A stretch of DNA of 64,000 nt from Actinomycetospora lemnae (GTDB lineage Bacteria; Actinomycetota; Actinomycetes; Mycobacteriales; Pseudonocardiaceae), in assembly GCF_028737315.1 (NCBI RefSeq), contig NZ_JAQZAO010000003.1, positions 62,001-126,000 of the forward strand, in the 5' to 3' direction. Every line of letters begins with the position of its first letter. Positions within the stretch are counted from its first letter, which is position 1. A program made the translations under genes and the position numbers. Shown here piece by piece: positions 16,633 through 24,555 of this stretch. The notes beneath the pieces are model-generated. The model was not told where the DNA came from, ran no database searches, and saw only the letters and a list, made by a program, of their open reading frames with translations.

Positions 16633-17559
16633 GTGCGCAGCGTGACCGCCGCGCCCACGCACAAGACGGCGCCCTCGCCCGAGGCCGAGGACGCCGATGC
16701 GGGCGCGAGCGCCGGGACGGCGGGGTCGGACCCGCGCCTGGAGCACGGCCCGCCCGAGCACGTCCGCACCGCGTTCGGGGTGCGGGACGCGGTGCCGCGG
16801 CCGCGCCCCGACCTGCCCGGACCCGCGTGGCGCTGCGACTCGCTGGTGCTGCGCCCGGTCGCCGACACCGTGCTCGCGGCGTGGTCGGCGGGCGCGATCG
16901 AGGAGCTCGCGGCCGTCGGCGTCGACGGGCTGCGCCTGGCCCGGCCGGTGCGCGCCAGCGACGGCCGCCGCGTGGTGGCCGGCTGGGCCGCGAGCCACGA
17001 CGTCGCGGGACGCGTCGAGCCGCGCCACGACGACGTCGTCGCCGCGTCCCTGCGCCTGCACCGGGCGACGGCGCGCCTGGATCGCCCGCGCCTGGTCGAC
17101 GACCGCGACGACCTGCTCGCCCGCGCCGACCGGGCCGCGTTCGGCGAGCGCACGGTCGCGCTCGACCCCGAGACCGGCGGGACGCTGTTCGGCGAGCTCG
17201 CGCGCCGCCGGCGCCCGCTCGAGCGCCCGTCCCAGCTCGTGCACGGCGACCTGTTCGGCACCGTGCTCTTCGACCCCTCCGACCCCGGCGCGCCGCCCGC
17301 GGTGCTCGACCTCGTGCCGTTCTGGCGCCCGGTGGAGTGGGCGGCGGCGGTCGTCGTCATCGACGCGCTGGCCTGGGGCGGCGCCGACCCCGGGATCCTG
17401 ACGCGCTGGGCGCACCTCGTGCAGTGGCCCCAGATGCTGCTCCACGCGCTGCTGTTCCGCCTCGCCGTGCACGCGCAGCACCCGTCGTGCACCCGCGAGT
17501 CGCTGCAGGGCCTCGAGCACGCGGCGCGCCTCGTCGGCAGCCTGCTGCCGCCGTCCTGA
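16633..17559 (+). CDS. Actinobacterial APH-like protein (TIGR02569 type)
   Basis: 308 residues, GTG start; a second GTG at 16642 is also possible. The sequence has features of a degenerate aminoglycoside-phosphotransferase-like fold: PSQLVHGDLFGTVLF (HGD, catalytic-loop like), then VLDLVPFWRPVEWAAAVVVIDALAW in place of the usual D-W metal motif. This is the actinobacteria-specific family called TIGR02569, function unknown. In mycobacteria I recall it near the alkyltransferase-like/adnAB genes. Here those genes begin 11 kb further on, which suggests an insertion. Confidence 0.75.
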   Translation: MRSVTAAPTHKTAPSPEAEDADAGASAGTAGSDPRLEHGPPEHVRTAFGVRDAVPRPRPDLPGPAWRCDSLVLRPVADTVLAAWSAGAIEELAAVGVDGLRLARPVRASDGRRVVAGWAASHDVAGRVEPRHDDVVAASLRLHRATARLDRPRLVDDRDDLLARADRAAFGERTVALDPETGGTLFGELARRRRPLERPSQLVHGDLFGTVLFDPSDPGAPPAVLDLVPFWRPVEWAAAVVVIDALAWGGADPGILTRWAHLVQWPQMLLHALLFRLAVHAQHPSCTRESLQGLEHAARLVGSLLPPS

Positions 17560-17616
17560 GCGGACCTCCCGGCGTGACGCGGCCCGCACGGCGCGGTTGC
17601 GCCGCGGCAACACAGG

Positions 17617-17632
17617 GTCACACCGCCGTCAC
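17617..17632. promoter_or_regulatory. GlnR-like site before narK
   Basis: GTCAC-N6-GTCAC (17617-17621, 17628-17632) has the 11-bp phasing of GlnR half-sites (gTnAC-N6-GaAAC), although the second half reads GTCAC rather than GAAAC. A TAACGT -10-like element follows at 17643-17648. Confidence 0.4.
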
Positions 17633-17701
17633 ACCGGCTTCCTAACGTCCGCCTCTCCACCACCGACCGGCTGCCCTGCGGCCGGGTGAGGAGGCGAGAC
17701 G

Positions 17702-19069
17702 ATGGCGCCAGCCCTGCTGCGCGGACGCTGGATCGACGACTGGCGCCCCGAGGACGAGACGTTCTGGCAGCGCACGGGCAAGCGGATCGCGAACCGGAAC
17801 CTGTGGTTCTCGGTCTTCTCCGAGCACATCGGGTTCTCGATCTGGACCCTGTTCTCCGTCCTCGTGCTCTTCATGGGGCCCGACTACGGCATCGACGCCG
17901 CCGGCAAGTTCCTGCTGGTCTCGGTGGCGACGTTCGTGGGGGCGGCGCTGCGGCTGCCCTACAGCCTCGCCGTCGCGGTGGTCGGTGGGCGGAACTGGAC
18001 GGTGATCAGCGCCGCGCTCCTGCTCGTGCCGACGATCCTGCTGGCCGTGTTCATGGAGCCCGGCACCTCGTACACCACGTTGGTCGTGATCTCGGCGCTC
18101 GTCGGGCTCGGCGGGGGCAACTTCGCCTCGTCGATGACCAACATCAACGCGTTCTTCCCGGACCGGGCCAAGGGCGCGGCGCTCGGCATCAACGCCGGCG
18201 GCGGGAACCTGGGTGTGGCCGTCATCCAGCTCGTCGGCCTGCTGATCATCGCGACCGCGGGGCCCGACGCGCCGCGCCTCCTGCTCGCGGTCTACATCCC
18301 CCTGATCGTGCTGTCGCTCGCGGGCGCCGCGCTGTTCATGGACAACATCTCGTCGGTGCGCAACGACGGCGGCGCCCTGAAGGAGGCCGCCCGCGACGCC
18401 CAGACGTGGGTGATGGCGTTCCTCTACATCGGGACGTTCGGGTCCTTCATCGGCTACAGCTTCGCCTTCGGCCTGGTCCTACAGAACCAGTTCGGCCGCA
18501 CCCCGCTCCAGGCCGCGGCGGTGACGTTCATCGGGCCGCTGCTCGGGTCGCTGATCCGACCCGTCGGCGGCTGGCTCTCCGACCGCGTCGGCGGCGTGAG
18601 GGTGACCTTCTGGAACTTCGCGGCGATGGCGGTGTCCACCGTGATCTGCATCGCCGCGTCGGGCATCGACTCGCTGGCCCTGTTCACCGTCGGGTTCGTG
18701 CTGCTGTTCATCACGTCGGGCATCGGCAACGGCTCGACGTACAAGATGATCCCGTCGATCTTCCGTACCAAGGCGCTCGCCGCGACCGAGGAGCGCGGGT
18801 GGGACCAGGAGACCGCGCTGCTGTGGGCGCGGCGCATCTCCGGGGCCGCGATCGGGATCACCGCCGCCGTCGGCGCGTTCGGCGGCCTGCTCATCAACCT
18901 CGCCTTCCGGTCGTCGTTCCAGTCCACGCAGTCGGGCGCGCCGGCGTTCTGGGCGTTCCTGGTCTTCTACGCGGCCTGCATGGTGGTGACGTTCGCCGTC
19001 TACATGCGCAGCGCCACGGCGGCGACCGACCCGACGACGGGTACGCGGGTCTCGTACGCGGAGGTCTGA
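17702..19069 (+). CDS. narK: Nitrate/nitrite transporter (NarK/NarU, MFS)
   Basis: 455 residues with 12 membrane helices. The nitrate signature is in helix 5 (GINAGGGNLGVAVIQLVG), preceded by GGGNFASSMTNINAFFPDRAKGAALG. The second signature lies in helix 11 (ISGAAIGITAAVGAFGGLLINLAF). It imports nitrate, probably for assimilation, since the following genes make siroheme for nitrite reductase. ATG start with a GAGGAGGCGAG ribosome-binding region. A GlnR-like direct repeat precedes the promoter. Confidence 0.93.
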   Translation: MAPALLRGRWIDDWRPEDETFWQRTGKRIANRNLWFSVFSEHIGFSIWTLFSVLVLFMGPDYGIDAAGKFLLVSVATFVGAALRLPYSLAVAVVGGRNWTVISAALLLVPTILLAVFMEPGTSYTTLVVISALVGLGGGNFASSMTNINAFFPDRAKGAALGINAGGGNLGVAVIQLVGLLIIATAGPDAPRLLLAVYIPLIVLSLAGAALFMDNISSVRNDGGALKEAARDAQTWVMAFLYIGTFGSFIGYSFAFGLVLQNQFGRTPLQAAAVTFIGPLLGSLIRPVGGWLSDRVGGVRVTFWNFAAMAVSTVICIAASGIDSLALFTVGFVLLFITSGIGNGSTYKMIPSIFRTKALAATEERGWDQETALLWARRISGAAIGITAAVGAFGGLLINLAFRSSFQSTQSGAPAFWAFLVFYAACMVVTFAVYMRSATAATDPTTGTRVSYAEV

Positions 19070-19121
19070 TCCCTGTCCGCCGGTGTGCCGCGGCGCCGCG
19101 ACCTATCCTGGAGGCGTGATC

Positions 19122-19961
19122 GTGAGCGGGCCACTGAGCGGGTGGCGGGTCGGCGTGACGGCCGACCGCCGCGCCGACGACCAGCTCGACCTGCTGCGCC
19201 GCAAGGGCGCGCAGGTCGTGCACGGCCCGACGATGCGGATCGTGCCGCTGGAGGACGACACGCAGCTCGCCGAGACCACGCGGGCGCTGCTCGCCGACCC
19301 GCCGGTGATCGTCGTCGCCACCACCGGGCAGGGGTTCCGGGGGTGGCTGTCGGTCGCGGAGGGCTGGGGGCTGGGCGAGGAGCTGCACCGGGTGCTCTCG
19401 TCGGCGACGCTGCTGGCGCGCGGCCCGAAGGCGCGCGGGGCGATCCGCGGCGCCGGGCTGCGGGAGGCGTGGTCGGCGGACGCGACCGAGTCGTCGCCGG
19501 AGGTGCTCGAGCACCTGCTCGCGACCGGGGTCGCCGGGACGCGGATCGTGGTGCAGCGCCACGGCGACCCGATGACCCACTTCCTCGCCGCGCTGCGGTC
19601 GGCCGGTGCCGCGGTCACGACGGTCGACGTCTACCGGTGGGAGCCGCCGCCGGACCTGCCCGCGGTCGACGCGCTGATCGACGCGATCGTGGCGCGCGAG
19701 GTCGACACCGTGACGTTCACCAGCGCGCCGGCGGTCGAGGGCCTCGTGCACCGGGCCGACGCGCGGGGGATGCGCGCCGAGGTGGTCGACGCGCTGCGCG
19801 CCGGCGCCGACGGCGGCGGGGTGCTGGCCTGCTGCGTGGGCCCGGTCACCGCCGCGCCGCTGGAGCGCCTGGGGGTCATCGGCATCGCCCCGGAGCGCTT
19901 CCGCCTGGGCGCGATGGTGAAACGGCTCGAGGAGCACGCGCGCGCCGTGGCGGGCGTGTGA
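19122..19961 (+). CDS. Uroporphyrinogen-III synthase (HemD domain)
   Basis: 279 residues with the two-lobed HemD pattern (GWRVGVTADRRADDQLDLLRRKGAQVVHGPTMRIVPL; TSAPAVEGLVHRADARGM; CCVGPVTAAPLERLG). It would cyclise hydroxymethylbilane to uroporphyrinogen III for siroheme. In actinobacterial nitrate gene clusters this domain is often fused to a C-terminal winged helix; here the protein ends after the HemD domain. GTG at 19122 has GGAGG at 7 nt, better than the GTG at 19116. The stop overlaps the next gene by 4 bp. Confidence 0.85.
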   Translation: MSGPLSGWRVGVTADRRADDQLDLLRRKGAQVVHGPTMRIVPLEDDTQLAETTRALLADPPVIVVATTGQGFRGWLSVAEGWGLGEELHRVLSSATLLARGPKARGAIRGAGLREAWSADATESSPEVLEHLLATGVAGTRIVVQRHGDPMTHFLAALRSAGAAVTTVDVYRWEPPPDLPAVDALIDAIVAREVDTVTFTSAPAVEGLVHRADARGMRAEVVDALRAGADGGGVLACCVGPVTAAPLERLGVIGIAPERFRLGAMVKRLEEHARAVAGV

Positions 19962-20635
19962 GCGCTCCCGCCCTGCTCCTGCTCGCCCACGGCACGCAGG
20001 ACGCCGCCGGCCGCGCGACGTGGGAGCGGCTGACCGCCGCGGTGGCGCAGGCCGTGCCGGAGGTCGAGGTGCGGCTGGCGTACGCCGACGTGGTGAGCCC
20101 GACGATGGCCGAGGCGCTCGCCGAGCTCCCCGGCCCGGTGGTGGTCGTGCCGGCGTTCCTGGCCGCCGGGTTCCACGTGCGCGTCGACGTGCCCGAGCAG
20201 CTCGCGGCGACCGGACGCCCCGACGTCGTCGTGGCCGAGGCGTTCGGGCCCGATCCGGAGCTGGTGGGCGTGCTGCTCGACCGGCTCGCCGAGGCCGGCG
20301 CGCAGCCGGGGGACACGGTGGTGCTCGCGGCGGCCGGGTCGAACGACCCGCGCGCCCGGGCGGACCTCGACACCGCGGCGGCGCTGCTCACGGCCCGGGT
20401 CGGCCACGAGGTGCCGGTCGGCTACATCGCCGGCGGCGAGCCCCGGGTGGCGTCGGTGGTGGCGTCGGCGGGGTCGCGGGGGCCGCGGGTGGTGGTGGCG
20501 ACGTGGCTGCTCGCCCCCGGCGCGTTCCACCGGTGGCTCGCCGACGCGGGCGCGGCGGTCGTCGCCGAGCCGCTGGGCGAGCACCCGGACGTCGTCGACG
20601 TCGTCGTCCGGCGCTACCGCGCGGCGGCGGCGTGA
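19958..20635 (+). CDS. Sirohydrochlorin chelatase (CbiX/SirB type)
   Basis: 225 residues, two halves of the class II chelatase fold. LLLLAHGTQDAAG near the N-terminus holds the first catalytic His, and LAAGFHVRVDVPEQL holds the second. These enzymes insert Fe2+ (siroheme) or Co2+ (cobalamin) into sirohydrochlorin; beside NarK and HemD the siroheme role is likelier. It is coupled by GTGA overlaps to the genes on both sides, so narK-hemD-cbiX and the next small gene form one unit. Confidence 0.88.
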   Translation: MSAPALLLLAHGTQDAAGRATWERLTAAVAQAVPEVEVRLAYADVVSPTMAEALAELPGPVVVVPAFLAAGFHVRVDVPEQLAATGRPDVVVAEAFGPDPELVGVLLDRLAEAGAQPGDTVVLAAAGSNDPRARADLDTAAALLTARVGHEVPVGYIAGGEPRVASVVASAGSRGPRVVVATWLLAPGAFHRWLADAGAAVVAEPLGEHPDVVDVVVRRYRAAAA

Positions 20636-21006
20636 CCGCCCGGGGCCGGACGCCGGTCGGGGGCGTCGTGCGCCTCTTCGCGTCCGACGGGCGCTGGATC
20701 GCCTGGTACCGGCCGGGGCTGCCGTACCTGTGGAACACCGGCGACCGGTGGATCGGCTGGTTCCCGTGGCCGGGCGAGCCGACGCCGGAGCCGCGCGACG
20801 ACGTCCTCGATCCGTCCGACGCCTACCTGGGCACGGTCGTCGGCGACCGCCTCCTCGCGCGGACGGTCCGCCGGCCCCGACCGATCCCGTCGAGGGTCCC
20901 CGAGCCGCGACGACCGGTCGGCCCGCCGGATGTGGACCGGGCGCAGGCCGTTCCTCCTCCGATCGGGTTCACGGACGTGCCGCTCGACCGGCTGCTCAAC
21001 GACTGA
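20632..21006 (+). CDS. Hypothetical protein, Trp-rich N-terminus
   Basis: 124 residues; not recognised. It starts at a GTG overlapping the chelatase stop, so it is probably translated with it. The N-terminal half is rich in aromatic residues in a repeat-like arrangement (DGRWIAWYRPGLPYLW, then GDRWIGWFPW), suggesting a small beta-rich domain. A GTVVGDRLLARTV strand and a Pro/Arg-rich C-terminus follow. No signal peptide or membrane segment. Position suggests an accessory role near nitrate/siroheme metabolism, unproven. Confidence 0.6.
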   Translation: MTARGRTPVGGVVRLFASDGRWIAWYRPGLPYLWNTGDRWIGWFPWPGEPTPEPRDDVLDPSDAYLGTVVGDRLLARTVRRPRPIPSRVPEPRRPVGPPDVDRAQAVPPPIGFTDVPLDRLLND

Positions 21007-21049
21007 GCGCCACCCCGAGGTTTACTCGGCGTCACGATGGGGTGATGCT

Positions 21050-21310
21050 GTGACCATGCTCGCCCGGGTCATCGGCACGATCGTCATCATCCTGGTGCTG
21101 TTCGCGATCATCTCCAACCCCCAGGACGCGGCCTCGAACACGCGCCAGGGCGTCTCGACCCTGGGCGAAGCCGGCGAGTCGATCACCGTGTTCCTGTCGA
21201 GCGTGGTGAACAACCTGGCGGTCGCGACCACCGGCTACTCCTCGGGCACGACGTACTACCCCGCCGGCGGCATCGAGACGGGCGACGGCTCCACCCCGAC
21301 CCTCCGCTGA
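21050..21310 (+). CDS. Small single-pass membrane protein, hypothetical
   Basis: 86 residues. One membrane helix (about 5-20, VIGTIVIILVLFAII), then an Asn/Gln/Ser-containing region with a second weakly hydrophobic stretch (SITVFLSSVVNNLAV) and a Tyr/Gly/Ser-rich tail. GTG at 21050 with GGGGTG at 6 nt; ATG at 21056 is an alternative. Weak hairpins lie before (CCGAG-N5-CTCGG, 21015-21029) and after it. Coding looks genuine from start, composition and length, but no family is recognised. Confidence 0.55.
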   Translation: MTMLARVIGTIVIILVLFAIISNPQDAASNTRQGVSTLGEAGESITVFLSSVVNNLAVATTGYSSGTTYYPAGGIETGDGSTPTLR

Positions 21311-21342
21311 CCCCCCGCCTCCGACCCCACCCCCCCGAGCGA

Positions 21343-21354
21343 GCCCTCGAGGGC
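21343..21354. terminator. GC-rich palindrome after the small membrane protein
   Basis: GCCCTCGAGGGC is a perfect 12-bp palindrome 33 bp after the stop at 21310; a possible transcript end between the nitrate unit and repeat copy A. Confidence 0.3.
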
Positions 21355-21362
21355 GGCTGGAC

Positions 21363-21431
21363 ACGGGGTGTGTCTCAGCGTGGCGTCCACGCTGGCGTCC
21401 AACGCCAGGAAATCCCCCAGCTCGATCCCGG
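21363..21431 (+). repeat. Palindromic repeat family, copy A (forward)
   Basis: Starts ACGGGGTGTG. It holds two adjoining hairpins, GCGTGG-CGT-CCACGC (21378-21392) and CTGGCGT-CCA-ACGCCAG (21392-21408), and ends CCCCCAGCTCGATC. Nearly identical to copy B in inverted orientation on the other side of the AbiEi-like gene. Confidence 0.8.
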
Positions 21432-21433
21432 CA

Positions 21434-22411
21434 TCAGCTCGCGCGCGGGATGTCGTCCTCGTAGGTCGCCCGCGGTGCCGGGAGGGCCGCGGCGACCGCC
21501 AGCCCGTCCCGGAGGTCACGCAGGACGCCCACCTCGTCGTCGCGTCGCTGCGACGGGCGGGTGCTGACGACGTGGAGCCCGACGGCGCGCAGGGCCCGCT
21601 GACGCCGGGCGGTCGCGTCGACCTGGTCGGGGGTGGCGAAGTGGTGCTCGACGGAGTCGATCTCCCAGGCGAGGCCGACGTCCTCGACGAGGGCGTCGAC
21701 GACGCCGACCGTGCGGCCGGACAGGTCGCGGACGCGGACGTTGAACCGCGCCGCCGGCAGCTCCGGCTGCGCGAGCCACCAGGCCCGCGCGTCGAACTCC
21801 GCCGCCGATCGGGCACCTCCCGCGACGGCGCGCAGGACCGTCCGCGGGGCGGAACTGCCCTTCCGGCACCCCGCGTCGAGCTCCTCGAGGAGTTCCTCGG
21901 GCGTGACGAGCCATCGCTGGACGGCCTCAGCGAGGAGGCCGGCGATGGCCGTCGGGTCGGTCATGAGGCGGGCCTCGTCGAGCAGGGCCCGGGTGAGCGG
22001 CGCGACGGGGAGACCGGCGCGCTCGACGGGCCGGGGCAGTCGCGACGTCCGCTCCACGTGGAAGGTGCGCCAGCTGCGGACCTGGCGCGCGTGGGAGATG
22101 AGCAGGTGGACCTTGTCGGGCGCCGGACCGTGCCGCAGACCGTGGAGGCGGAGCCCCGCGCGGCCCGTGATCATCGCGTCCGGGCCGCCGTGCAGCAGGC
22201 CGGCGATGAGCAGCTGGCGCCAGGTGGGTGTCCCGTTGTGCAGCGCGATGATGCCCGGGCCGAGGCGCTGCCACGGACCGCGGTCGCGACACCGGCGATA
22301 CGCGGTGGTCTCGGGGACGCCGAGGAGCACCAGTTCCCGGACGGCGATCACCCCCTCGTTGCTCGCCGCCCACAGCACCTCGGGGGTCACCGCCCACTCG
22401 CCTCTGCGCAT
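21434..22411 (-). CDS. AbiEi-like HTH plus DUF559/Vsr-like nuclease-fold protein
   Basis: 325 residues. The N-terminal region (about 5-95) is a winged-helix/AbiEi-antitoxin-like domain (NEGVIAVRELVLLGVPETTAYRR, then WQRLGPGIIAL and GRAGLRLHGL). The C-terminal 100 residues have the DUF559 pattern of Vsr-type nucleases: GVVDALVEDVGLAWEIDSVEHH, then RRQRALRAVGLHVV. D, E and HH positions are kept. Such proteins are frequent, usually orphan, in actinobacteria; type IV antitoxin or defence roles are guesses. ATG at 22411 chosen as the start of the HTH. It is bracketed by two inverted copies of an intergenic repeat, like a cassette. Confidence 0.7.
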   Translation of the reverse strand: MRRGEWAVTPEVLWAASNEGVIAVRELVLLGVPETTAYRRCRDRGPWQRLGPGIIALHNGTPTWRQLLIAGLLHGGPDAMITGRAGLRLHGLRHGPAPDKVHLLISHARQVRSWRTFHVERTSRLPRPVERAGLPVAPLTRALLDEARLMTDPTAIAGLLAEAVQRWLVTPEELLEELDAGCRKGSSAPRTVLRAVAGGARSAAEFDARAWWLAQPELPAARFNVRVRDLSGRTVGVVDALVEDVGLAWEIDSVEHHFATPDQVDATARRQRALRAVGLHVVSTRPSQRRDDEVGVLRDLRDGLAVAAALPAPRATYEDDIPRAS

Positions 22412-22487
22412 GCGACGACGGTGGGGGAGGACCGCGCGGGAGCGTGAGCCGCGCCGCCGCGCCTGTGGACAGACGCCGGGGGTGGGG

Positions 22488-22560
22488 ACGAGCGATCGAG
22501 CTGGCGTGTTTCCTGGCGTTGGACGCCAGCGTGGACGCCAGGCTGACAACACCCCGTGCG
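22488..22560 (-). repeat. Palindromic repeat family, copy B (reverse)
   Basis: Reverse complement matches copy A over about 65 bp. Hairpins are at 22513-22529 (CTGGCGT-TGG-ACGCCAG) and 22529-22543, with the ACCCCGT edge at 22551-22557. It lies between the AbiEi-like gene and the Nit1C operon. Confidence 0.8.
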
Positions 22561-22586
22561 TCAGACGCCTCCAGCACGCGGGCCGG

Positions 22587-22654
22587 GTCACGGCGGTGAA
22601 ACACGCGGGGGAGGACGACCCGCCCTCGTAGTCACGAGGAAACACTTCGGAAAT
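22587..22654 (+). promoter_or_regulatory. GlnR boxes upstream of the Nit1C operon
   Basis: GTCAC-GGCGGT-GAAAC (22587-22602) is an exact match to the GlnR half-site pair gTnAC-N6-GaAAC. A second element GAAAC-ACTTCG-GAAAT (22639-22654) keeps the 11-bp phase. They lie about 145-210 bp before the first Nit1C gene, the usual range for GlnR activation sites. This would place the operon under nitrogen-limitation control. Confidence 0.65.
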
Positions 22655-22705
22655 CGGCCGTTGGTGTGCTGGGTCGCAGCGAGGAACGGTCCCGACGCTC
22701 CTCCC

Positions 22706-22727
22706 GCGGGGTCGGCGAGGACCCCGC
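22706..22727 (+). promoter_or_regulatory. 8-bp perfect hairpin in the Nit1C leader
   Basis: GCGGGGTC-N6-GACCCCGC, followed by a pyrimidine-rich stretch, 70 bp before the first ATG. It could be an attenuator or an mRNA-stabilising stem; no reading frame clearly precedes it. Confidence 0.4.
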
Positions 22728-22796
22728 TCCCTCCCCTCATCCTCCCCGGCGTCGCACGCCCGCGCGCCGTCCCACCGTGTCTGCCCGAGGAGAACC

Positions 22797-23315
22797 ATGA
22801 CCAGCACCGAGCTCTCCGACGTCGAGAAGAAGAGCCTCGAGGAGATCCCGCACCCGTCGCTGCCCGAGGGCTCGAGCATCTACGGCGGCACCAAGGTCTT
22901 CCCCGACCTCCAGGCCGAGAACGGCGAGACCTACTTCACCCTCGTGCACGGCATCGCGCACGAGTCGTCGGTCAGCTTCGTCGCCGTCCTCCAGGCGACC
23001 CGCGCGCTGCGCAAGGGCTTCGAGTCGGCCATGTACTTCTACGGCCCCGGCTCGCTGAACTGCCTGGCCACGCGCGGGTTCCCCACCACGGGCACCTCGG
23101 CGTTCCCCGGCGAGCACAACATCAACGACCAGCTCAAGACGTTCATGAGCGAGGGCGGCAAGGTCTACTGCTGCCGCTTCGGGCTGTCGCTGCACGGCGC
23201 CCGCGAGGAGGACCTCATCGAGGGCGTCATCCCGACGCACCCGCTCGACGTCCAGGACGCGCTCATCCACTACGCCCGCAAGGGCGCGATCATCAACTCG
23301 ACCTACCAGCTCTGA
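22797..23315 (+). CDS. MSMEG_0572/Sll0783-family nitrogen-starvation protein
   Basis: 172 residues, ATG after GAGGAGA. The conserved sequence (PEGSSIYGGTKVFPDLQAENGET; FYGPGSLNCLATRGFP; KVYCCRFGLSLHG; EDLIEGVIPTHPLDVQDALI) identifies the family present in every Nit1C-type cluster. Synechocystis Sll0783 is needed for polyhydroxybutyrate accumulation on nitrogen starvation. The biochemical activity is unknown; the fold resembles DsrE-like small proteins, and two adjacent Cys (YCCRF) are conserved-looking. First gene of the operon, downstream of GlnR-like boxes. Confidence 0.9.
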   Translation: MTSTELSDVEKKSLEEIPHPSLPEGSSIYGGTKVFPDLQAENGETYFTLVHGIAHESSVSFVAVLQATRALRKGFESAMYFYGPGSLNCLATRGFPTTGTSAFPGEHNINDQLKTFMSEGGKVYCCRFGLSLHGAREEDLIEGVIPTHPLDVQDALIHYARKGAIINSTYQL

Positions 23316-23389
23316 CGCGCCGCGGCCGGTGCGGGACGACCCGCACCGGCCCCGTGCCATCCCGCGTCGAGAGCACAGGAGGTCCGCCC

Positions 23390-24550
23390 ATGTCGTCCGA
23401 TCCCGGGCTGCCAACCGATCCCCTCGTGGCCGCCCGCTCCGCACTGGCCGTCCGCGGCGTCGCGCTCGACCTCCCCGACACCACCAGCACCACCAGCACC
23501 ACCACCACCACCGACCTCGGCGCCTCGATCCCCCTGCGCCGCCCCGGTGGCGCCGGCCCGTCCGCCGACGGCCACGTCCTCGTCGACGGCCTCAGGACCA
23601 CGATCCCGATCAACCCCGCGAGCCCCTACCGCCTGCACGACGGGCGGCTGGTGCGCACCGGGCCCGACGGCGGCGTCACCGACCTCGGCGTCGACGTCGC
23701 CACCGTCGCCCGCCCCGCCTTCTACGACCTCACCACCGCCGACGGCGTCCCCTACGAGAAGATCGCGCGCCTGCACGGGAACGACGTGCTGGCGACGACG
23801 GTCGTGCAGACCTGCGTGCGCTACGGGGAGCAGGACCGCTGCCGGTTCTGCGCCATCGAGCAGTCGCTGCGCACCGGCGCGACCACCGCGGTGAAGACGC
23901 CCGACCAGCTCGCCGAGGTCGCCGAGGCCGCGGTCCGCCTCGACGGCGTGCAGCAGATGGTGCTGACGACGGGCACGTCGAACGGCCGCGACCGCGGCGC
24001 CCGCCACCTGGCCCGCTGCGTGCGGGCGATCAAGGCCGCGGTGCCGGACCTGCCGATCCAGGTCCAGTGCGAGCCGCCCGCGCCGTCCGACCTCGCCGCG
24101 CTGCAGGAGCTCCAGGAGGCCGGCGCCGACGCGATCGGCATCCACGTCGAGTCCCTCGACGACGCCGTGCGCGCCCGCTGGATGCCCGGCAAGGCCACCG
24201 TCCCCCTGAGCCAGTACCGGCTCGCCTGGGACGAGAGCGTGCGCCTGTTCGGCCCGAACGCCGTGTCGACCTACCTCATCGTCGGGCTCGGCGAGGACCC
24301 CGACGAGCTCGTCGCCGGCGCCGCCGAGCTCGTCGACCGCGGCGTCTACCCCTTCGTCGTCCCCTACCGCCCGATCCCCGGCACGCTCGCCTTCGCCGAC
24401 GGCGACCCCGCACCCGACCCGGAGCTGCTCGCCGAGGTCACCGCGCGCGTCGCCAAGGTCCTGCAGGCCGCCGGCATGCGCGGCGCCGACCAGGCCGCCG
24501 GCTGCGCGGCGTGCGGCGCGTGCTCGGCGCTGTCCGCGGCGGGGGGCTGA
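23390..24550 (+). CDS. MSMEG_0568-family radical SAM protein (Nit1C)
   Basis: 386 residues, ATG after AGGAGG. The cluster motif is atypical: C142-x8-C151-x2-C154 (TCVRYGEQDRCRFCAIEQ) instead of Cx3Cx2C. SAM-barrel elements follow (QMVLTTGTSNGRDRG; IQVQCEPP; ADAIGIHVESLDD; STYLIVGLGEDPDEL). The C-terminus has a second Cys group, CAACGAC, a possible auxiliary cluster. A Thr/Ser run sits at 31-41. The family is an obligatory part of Nit1C clusters and its reaction is unknown. Five bases separate it from the next gene. Confidence 0.9.
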   Translation: MSSDPGLPTDPLVAARSALAVRGVALDLPDTTSTTSTTTTTDLGASIPLRRPGGAGPSADGHVLVDGLRTTIPINPASPYRLHDGRLVRTGPDGGVTDLGVDVATVARPAFYDLTTADGVPYEKIARLHGNDVLATTVVQTCVRYGEQDRCRFCAIEQSLRTGATTAVKTPDQLAEVAEAAVRLDGVQQMVLTTGTSNGRDRGARHLARCVRAIKAAVPDLPIQVQCEPPAPSDLAALQELQEAGADAIGIHVESLDDAVRARWMPGKATVPLSQYRLAWDESVRLFGPNAVSTYLIVGLGEDPDELVAGAAELVDRGVYPFVVPYRPIPGTLAFADGDPAPDPELLAEVTARVAKVLQAAGMRGADQAAGCAACGACSALSAAGG

Positions 24551-24555
24551 GCACG

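Noticed and set aside
19122-19961. HemD-response regulator fusion
   Set aside because: The protein stops right after the HemD domain; the next gene is a chelatase, and no winged helix is present.
21434-22411. Type IV toxin-antitoxin pair (AbiEi/AbiEii)
   Set aside because: No nucleotidyltransferase toxin gene lies beside it; only the AbiEi-like/DUF559 protein is present.
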